Shown here one piece after another: positions 57,986-64,000 of a DNA stretch of 64,000 bases. Made by a program: the position numbers and the translations under genes. Each line of letters opens with the position of its first letter. Position 1 is the first letter of the stretch. The notes beneath the pieces were generated by a model. That model saw only the letters and a list, made by a program, of their open reading frames with translations, did not search any database and was not told the origin of the DNA. This stretch comes from Gonocerus acuteangulatus (lineage: Eukaryota > Arthropoda > Insecta > Hemiptera > Coreidae): positions 85,843,530-85,907,529 of the forward strand of contig OX328124.1 of assembly GCA_946811695.1 (NCBI GenBank), in the 5' to 3' direction.

Positions 57986-58522
57986 TATGACGTCTTGTAC
58001 TTTTTGTTCCATCGTGAAGCCATCATTCCTTCTGAAACCCATCATGTGGGGTATCAAATGAATCGTCTTGGTAAGGAGAACCTATATTTGATTTTTTAAG
58101 AAACATTTCGACGCATCTTAGCAAAAACAGTTGTGACTTCTTTCTTAAATGTAGTATATAAAGTCGTAGGGGTTAACTGCATAATATACTTGAAAGCAGA
58201 TACTAAGTTTTTCAAAGTCGAGCCATCTAAATTAAAAAGTTTAGGATCACAAACCCAAAATGTATCGTCTTTGTTCTTATCTTTTTTCTTGTTTAGTTAA
58301 GAGAGCAATCAATTTGTCCTCTAGAGTAATGTCATCTGGAAGAGCTTCTAACTTTTCTAGTCTAGTGATTAGATGTATGTAGGTTGATTATTGGTATCAA
58401 ATATCAAGCAGTAAGGAAAACTTTATGAAGAATCCAAAGACCCTGGTTTTATATGAAGTACAAAAGCAAGTAGGTATGCGGCAACTAAATTTTAATTAAT
58501 ACTTAGAAAAAATTAATGAGAT

Positions 58523-59270
58523 CCCAAAAAAAACATAAATGTGAAATAGAGGCCAAGTTCCTCCCCCCGCAAAGAAACACTCCGTTCCCCAAAAATATCC
58601 CCTCCTAAACCCCCCCCAAAACGCCTTACCATCCTACACTCCAAAAAAGTAGTATGAGTTAGTGAATTAAGTGCACGATATTTTCAACCAAAAATATTTG
58701 TCAATACAAGAAATGTCCAAGTTCATTACTTGGAAGACCTCATAGTTACTTACTAAGAACAGTAAAGACACTTCAACTGACCTTTAAAAACAACAATAAA
58801 AATACTTATATCCAGTTACTAAAATATCACTTTCCTCAACCAGGTATATTCTTAAACTTGGCAATGTTTTATTTGAGCCGAAATTATCTTTAGCGAGAAA
58901 ACTAAACATTGCCAAGTGTAAGAATATACCTGGTTGAGGAAAGTGATATTTTAGTAACTAGATATAAGTATTTTTATTGTTGTTTTTAAAGGTCAGTTGA
59001 AGTGTTTTTACTGTTCTTAGTAAGTAACTATGAGGTCTTCCAAGTAATGAACTTGGACATTTCTTTCTTGTATCATCTCTTGTATTGGCAAATATTTTTG
59101 GTTGAAAATATGGTGCACTTAATACACTAACTCATACTACTTTTTTGGAGTGTAGGATGGTAAGGCCTTTTGGGGGGGGGGGGGTTAGGAGGGGATATTT
59201 TTGGGGAACGGAGTGTTTCTTTGTTGGGGGAGGAACTTGGCCTCTATTTCACATTTATGTTTTTTTGGGG
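58523..59270. repeat. 748-bp palindrome (foldback arm pair)
   Basis: Left arm begins CCCAAAAAAAACATAAATGT; right arm ends with its complement at about 59262-59270. Inner marks: CAACCAGGTATATTC (about 58840) mirrors GAATATACCTGGTTG (about 58922); the loop is about 30 bases. Arms are about 350 bp with high identity. In Rep-A copy 1 the same arms exist but the centre is deleted. The large plus-strand frame crossing the right arm (59170-59466) is not considered coding. Confidence 0.85.
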
Positions 59271-60025
59271 ATTTTCTTTACACCTTCGAATATCCGTGAA
59301 GGAAGAAACGTTTTTTAGAGTATTTTGGTACTATATATTAGGGGGAAACCCCGCTTTTAATGGAAACCCGATGAAGCAATCACAAGGAAATCAGTTGTTA
59401 ATGAAAGCAGTGGGACATTATGATAGCTTTTATAAGATTCATACCACTGAGGAAATTGTTATTTAACATTAATTATTATATATTAATCGAAATAATACAG
59501 GAATAATCATTAATTTTAGATTTATTCTGGGAATTATTACTTTAGGATATAGAATAAATATTATTGCTTCCAAGACCTCTTTGTTCTTTGAGCCCCTTTT
59601 GATTGATTCTGCGAACATATCATTCCACCTATTGGTGATCACTCAAAGGATTTGAATGAATAACAATACACACAAGTCCAGAAACTCATTTCAAATGAGT
59701 TAATTGCGATCTCATCAATCAAATTCATAATTCTGATTCGTAATCAATTTCAGTTCATTATTTCATTATCGTTTTCATCAGATGAAGTGTTATAAATCAG
59801 AGGTAATGATTTTCAATTTTATTCTCAATCATTTAAGAGTTGTATGACACATTCCTCCTCCCCCCCCCAACTCCTAAAAGACTGGACTGGTATTTTTACA
59901 ACGCATCTTTACTGTGGGGCATTACGCAAACCGAGTTTCGCTACAAGGAAGACAATAAGTGAAAAAAAAAAATAGTAGTTTGGTTTCTTTGCGAATACGG
60001 GGGGGTCATATTAACAATTGTGATT

Positions 60026-60029
<4 letters not shown>
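59271..60029. other. AT-rich stretch, no gene seen
   Basis: Nothing beyond short homopolymers (C-run near 59862-59870). Confidence 0.5.

Positions 60030-60079
<50 letters not shown>
60030..60079. repeat. (TA)n microsatellite
   Basis: Pure TA run directly adjoining the left end of the element at 60080. Confidence 0.95.
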
Positions 60080-60082
<3 letters not shown>

Positions 60083-61174
60083 GAAGGTGTTGTACCTCTG
60101 ACCATATTGTACCTTTGACCACCGAGGCTGTGGCGGCATGTAGCAACATTTTATAAATTTTAGTGTTTTGCTCCTTCACTAGAGGGCTTGTGTAACCTAC
60201 TTTAGATTATTCAAGTCATAGAGGATTCTTGCAAAAAATACTTATCCATTTCTATCATAAAAATGTAAGTTATTTATTGATGACGTTTTGCCTCATCATA
60301 TTTTTTGTATTATGTCTTTTTAGATTGAAATCATGACATCATTGACAAAGCAGCTATTACAATAAGAAACATGGTGCAGCCTCTGAAATTGATTTATCTT
60401 AACCCTAAAATTTTTAGCATACTTTTTAATTTTCTCTACCAGGGTGTTGTACCTCTGACCACGACTAGTTGTTGTACCTTTGACCAGGTCATAGGAACAA
60501 CACACCTGAGTATTTTTTTTATAATTCAACTTTTAAATTCTTCTGCTACAAATTTAAAAAAAAGTAATTAATATTACTATTACGTATTTAGTCGTAGAGA
60601 ATTGTGCTATTAAATGTCCAATGTTTAAGATCCAATATTTGAAAAAACAAACTTTAAGTGACAAGTTTACGAGGGAAGATGACAATTTGTATGATATTGA
60701 TGTTTATGACATTGTTGCTAAAATTCCATACCCTAGTATTGCTAGTGGATCTGTTTGACAGTTCAAACGTTTATCGATTGGAGTGGATTTTTCAGCATAT
60801 TAAGCATAACATAATATCAATAATATTTTTTTTTATTATGCTTACAACCTTGTCCTGTATTTATTAAATTTACAATTAATTACAATATTACTGAATACAA
60901 TTTTTTTTTCTGGACTGCTGTATTGTTTTTACGTGGTCAGAGGTACAACACCCCGTGGTCAAAGGTACAACATGTTGTACCCTTGACCACTGTACGATTA
61001 TTTTTTAAAAAATTAATACAAAATATTAAATGTAAAGCTAGAACATTGAAAAAATTTAATATGATAAGCAATGGAATACTAATTCCAATGAAATAAAAAA
61101 AAATGAATTTAGCGTTAATATTCAAGCTAAAAAAAAATTAATTTTGCAAAATGGTCAAAGGTAAAACACCTTCA

Positions 61175-61176
<2 letters not shown>
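60080..61176. mobile_element. TA-flanked inverted-repeat element with TTGTACCT motifs
   Basis: Ends: GGGGAAGGTGTTGTACCTCT then GACCAT at the left, and the complement of GGTGAAGGTGTTTTACCTTT then GACCAT at the right. Both ends sit in (TA)n, so a TA target is likely. A motif TTGTACCTNTGACC occurs about eight times: two at the left end (60090, 60107), two at about 60447-60490, an inverted cluster at about 60930-60990, and one at the right end. The inner clusters mirror each other, so a second element may be nested. No transposase ORF. TA target and inverted ends suggest a Tc1/mariner-like non-autonomous element, but this is not certain. Confidence 0.65.

Positions 61177-61270
<94 letters not shown>
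61177..61270. repeat. (TA)n(TG)n microsatellite
   Basis: TA to about 61248 then TG to about 61270, adjoining the right end of the element at 60080-61176. Confidence 0.95.
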
Positions 61271-61271
<1 letters not shown>

Positions 61272-61513
61272 TAACGGATTTCTATTTCTTCCGTATTTTT
61301 TTAGGAGTAGTAAAGATTTTTAAAAAATGCTATCATGAGTGCAAGCTCAACTCCTACATTCTCTGCTAAAGAATGTGCTGAGTGCATTAAGCATAGAATT
61401 ACTTAAAGCACTATTTCTTCTGAGACCAAGATTAATGGAATAACTATACAAATGCTAGAAGAGAATGAGTAATGTCTGAGAGATATGTGGAAGGATTTAG
61501 GGTATAGAAAGGC

Positions 61514-61573
61514 ATGCAAATATTTGGAATTGAGTTAATTCCACAGATGGCTAGAGCAGGGCATTCCACCGCG
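61514..61573 (+). repeat. Dispersed or conserved motif, copy 2
   Basis: See 52525-52583. Blocks TGCAAATATTT, GAGTTAATTCC, AGATGGCTAGAGCA and CCACCGCGG are shared in order. Confidence 0.5.
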
Positions 61574-61818
61574 GGCCTCCGACTCTACATTCATATATCT
61601 CTCCTAACTGCCGCCGACTTCCGTACAAGTAATAAATAAATCTTAGAAACTTACTTTTCATCAATGTTTTATTCAAATAATTTTGTACGCGATATGAAGA
61701 TTTTTAAGATTTTTCATGCGATTGTGTGGTGAGTATATCTAATATTCATTCCACTGATCTTACCAAATATTCAAAGCATTTGGCTGCTGAGGTAGTACCT
61801 ATAAATGAGCTATTAACA

Positions 61819-61861
61819 AAAAAGTCCGTCACGCAGGATCTGCATGACTTAGCACATTCCT
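61819..61861 (+). repeat. F1-like terminal module, variant subfamily
   Basis: AAAAAGTCCGTCACGCAGGA then TCTGCATGACTTAGCACATT and CCTCA. Same subfamily as 42399-42441 (minus). No partner end is visible. Confidence 0.55.
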
Positions 61862-62089
61862 CAACTGGTGGGTAGTGTGCAAAGCATTCCAGAAGAATTT
61901 TCCGAGATAACCTATATATAAAAAAAAAGAAAAAAAAAAAAAAAAAAAAAAATGACCAGTTTTGCTTTTTTATATTTGTAAAGAAGAGCTGACTGAATGA
62001 ACAGCAGAAATCGTAAACAGCTCCCATGTTCAGCGCTAGAAGTAACAAACAAGAAGTATACCCCAACTTCTAATAAAACGATTTAGTGT

Positions 62090-62126
<37 letters not shown>

Positions 62127-62330
62127 ATATTTGTTTTTAGATACCTATGAGGTACATATTTTCCTTTAGATACCCACGAGCAAATTAATAATTTTAGTCC
62201 TGAGTAAATCCCTGATTCAACTGGACCGATTTAGTTTTTAATTTTCACAGGGCATTTTCTCTATGGATGGCCACGACGTTTACCTGGTTTTGTTACAAAA
62301 TAGGAAATATTAAGGGCGGTATGGGCAAAT

Positions 62331-62440
62331 TAGTAATTTGGGCGTAGGTCAACCCTCCAGCAAGGAGGACCGATGTTAGTAATTAACGAACTCGTTCGAT
62401 CGTTTGCTAAGGGAATGCAATACAGCAAGTATCGTGGTGA
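62331..62440 (-). repeat. Inverted relative of the 41.2-kb tandem repeat
   Basis: The minus strand carries AACGATCGAACGAGTTCGTT, then GGTCCTCCTTG and AATTACTAATTTG, aligning with 41205-41300 (AACGATTGAACGAGTTCGTT, GGTCCACCGGG, CACTAATTTG). It covers the left flank and the start of the first tandem unit only. Confidence 0.65.
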
Positions 62441-62783
62441 ATAAAACGAAAAGTATGTCAGGCATCATGTTAATAGACGCTCATATATGTACTGAAATCC
62501 TATAGTGTGTATAGATGTATATGAGTTCCAAAAACATCAATATCCAATTTTCTATTTCCCTGATGTCCCTCAGAAAGGACCCTATATAAATTAAATCGGA
62601 AACTATTTAAATTGGGTGATTACTATAAAGAAAATTCAAGATATTCAGGTTTATTTAGAAATTTGATTTTTTGGCATAAATGTTAAACTCTTTTTTAAAA
62701 TGTAAAATAAATAGTACTAGATTGAAAATAAAATCCTTCTAGACCACAGCGTATGAGGCATGAATGAATATTTATATAGTCTA

Positions 62784-62787
<4 letters not shown>

Positions 62788-62851
<64 letters not shown>
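62788..62851. repeat. (TA)n microsatellite
   Basis: Pure TA run of about 64 bases. Confidence 0.95.
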
Positions 62852-62852
<1 letters not shown>

Positions 62853-64000
62853 CAGTTATAATACGTTATATAAAATTATTTTCTCGATATATAGGTTCTG
62901 TTCTAGTTGGCACTTCCTTACTCTGACATGCGGCGAACGACATAAGCTGTGAAAAGATGTCAGGAAACAGTAAGGCTACCCGCAGTCTATCAACTTTGCC
63001 CAATCCAAGCTCCAGACCTCGAAAAATAATTATCTGAATCCCGTAATAAACTATGGTGAGATGGCTGAAACCCGCTAAAAATGTTTGCTAAAGTTCATAA
63101 TTGTTTTACAATACAACAAACAAGTTTGAAAGAAATATTAGCTATATTGAAATTTGCTTTTAATTTTAATAACTTTAATTTTTATCAGTCCGACTTCTAA
63201 GTTAAAAATTGATCTCATCTGATTAAATTTCCACGAATAGTTTGCTACCTGCTTAGGAATTTTGATCCTCAGCTTAATCCTTCAAACTCTCCCATTTCTC
63301 GATATAAATTAGTAACAACTCTCTGAGCTGCCAGTCTTCAAACTCATTTACTAATTACTCTGAAATGAAGCAAAATGAAAACAACAGAATAATTATAATT
63401 GACATTCAGCTTTCCAATGAACCTAATTGTAATGTGGTTTCATGTTTTCCACGTTGGAGTAACCCTCCAACGTGGGAGTTTATTAAACTACGTCCATCCT
63501 TTCTGGATACTACACGTATTTTGAGTAGGTATGTACGTAAAATAACGATTTCTTTTACAATTAATATGAATACTGAAATTAAAATGATAATAATAAAAAT
63601 AAATTGTAAGATGTCTTGTTAGAATTACAAAAATTGGTGCGTTTGGAGTGTTGGTTTTTCTTAGAAAGTAAATAAACTTGAGCTGAAAACCTATTGCTTT
63701 TTCTTGTTTTTTTTTTTTTTTTTGTTTTTTTTTAAATAAAGAATATCTCTTACTATAGTCAAATAAACTCTTTGGGATAATAAAACCAAAAATATATCAA
63801 AATGTTTTTGTAAGTATGAAATATATAGGATAAAAATAGCAGTTATTCATCTAACGTGTTGAAATATAACAATTTCTCGCAAATACAACACACTCTTAGG
63901 AAGTGATTTGCGTTATTCCATCGACATAACTTAGTTAATTTATGTCTATTCACCATATATTAAAATACTATTCTATTTATTTTTTATTTTTTTGTTACAA
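62852..64000. other. Right-end stretch, no gene seen
   Basis: AT-rich; T-run at about 63707-63733. The only structured item is the hairpin at 63449-63475. An 85-codon plus-strand frame at 63365-63622 shows no protein-like features. Confidence 0.45.
63449..63475. other. Short perfect hairpin
   Basis: CCACGTTGGAG, loop TAACC, CTCCAACGTGG: an 11-bp perfect stem in otherwise unstructured DNA. Role unknown; too short and isolated to be called a gene or terminator. Confidence 0.6.

Larger units (their letters stand above)
53872..59270. mobile_element. Rep-A composite repeat, copy 2, twice interrupted
   Basis: Starts with the same GC-rich hairpin as copy 1 (CTAGGCGCACGG, CA, GTGCGCC). It is interrupted at 53968-56833 by an I-type retrotransposon inside an 18-20 bp target duplication and at 56890-57213 by a hAT-like MITE. 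It then continues with the tandem array (57633-57985) and ends with a complete 748-bp palindrome (58523-59270). Removing the insertions restores colinearity with copy 1, whose palindrome has lost its centre. Confidence 0.7.
61271..62330. other. Stretch without a supportable gene
   Basis: Holds the motif at 61514, the F1-like module at 61819 and A-runs at about 61919-61952 and 62094-62125. No gene is supported. Confidence 0.45.

Noticed and set aside
59170..59466. 98-codon plus-strand frame
   Set aside because: Starts in the right arm of the Rep-A palindrome and the G-run; no protein signal.

Overview
This window looks like a stretch of a large, AT-rich, repeat-filled animal nuclear genome, most likely an arthropod. 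Reasons: tRNA-headed SINEs with A and B boxes, 5'-truncated non-LTR retrotransposons of the I type (endonuclease-RT-RNase H-zinc knuckle) and the Jockey type, hAT-like and piggyBac-like MITEs, foldback elements, and dozens of (TA)n, (GA)n and poly(A) tracts. The species cannot be named from sequence alone. I find no host protein gene that I can support. Everything recognisably protein coding is retrotransposon derived, plus one unexplained 162-codon minus-strand ORF (26899-27387). There are no bacterial operons, CRISPR arrays or intact tRNA/rRNA genes.

Layout. 1-474: a 42-bp minisatellite. 475-9096: mostly unannotatable AT-rich DNA with solo ends of one dispersed terminal-repeat family (called F1 here), a GC-richer island (3840-4440) and a piggyBac-like MITE (7953-8264). 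9097-10963: an F1 element carrying a nested inverted-repeat element with a hammerhead-ribozyme-like core. 10964-15425: low-information DNA with one perfect 84-bp palindrome and one microexon-like or recursive-splice-like site. 15427-20140: SINEs, an I-type fragment, a composite repeat (called Rep-A here) and a recent 259-bp duplication. 20141-24976: nested and inverted F1 elements, the largest a 3-kb inverted dimer hit by a SINE. 24995-26720: a 26-bp minisatellite with an ATTGG core. 27883-32390: two Jockey-type copies flanking a 5S-rRNA-derived sequence. 36530-38230: a gag-only non-autonomous I-type element with a perfect 19-bp target duplication. 39680-47511: SINE fragments, tandem repeats and microsatellites. 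48162-51869: a dead I-type ORF2. 52855-59270: a nest in which old I-type debris is broken by a SINE, next to a second Rep-A copy that is itself broken by a 741-codon uninterrupted I-type ORF2 fragment and by a hAT-like MITE. 60080-61176: a TA-flanked element built on a repeated TTGTACCTNTGACC motif.

How the parts relate. The I-type and Jockey-type reverse transcriptases are the likely sources of machinery for the SINEs and for the gag-only element (inference). The nesting gives a relative chronology: I-type debris, then Rep-A and the SINE, then the RT-RNase H copy and the hAT MITE. The most informative novelties are the gag-only element, the hammerhead-like motifs, the inverted F1 dimer, the GC-rich piece enclosed with an I-type copy by one target duplication, and the candidate recursive splice site. 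All functional statements are from reading the sequence; no search was run.
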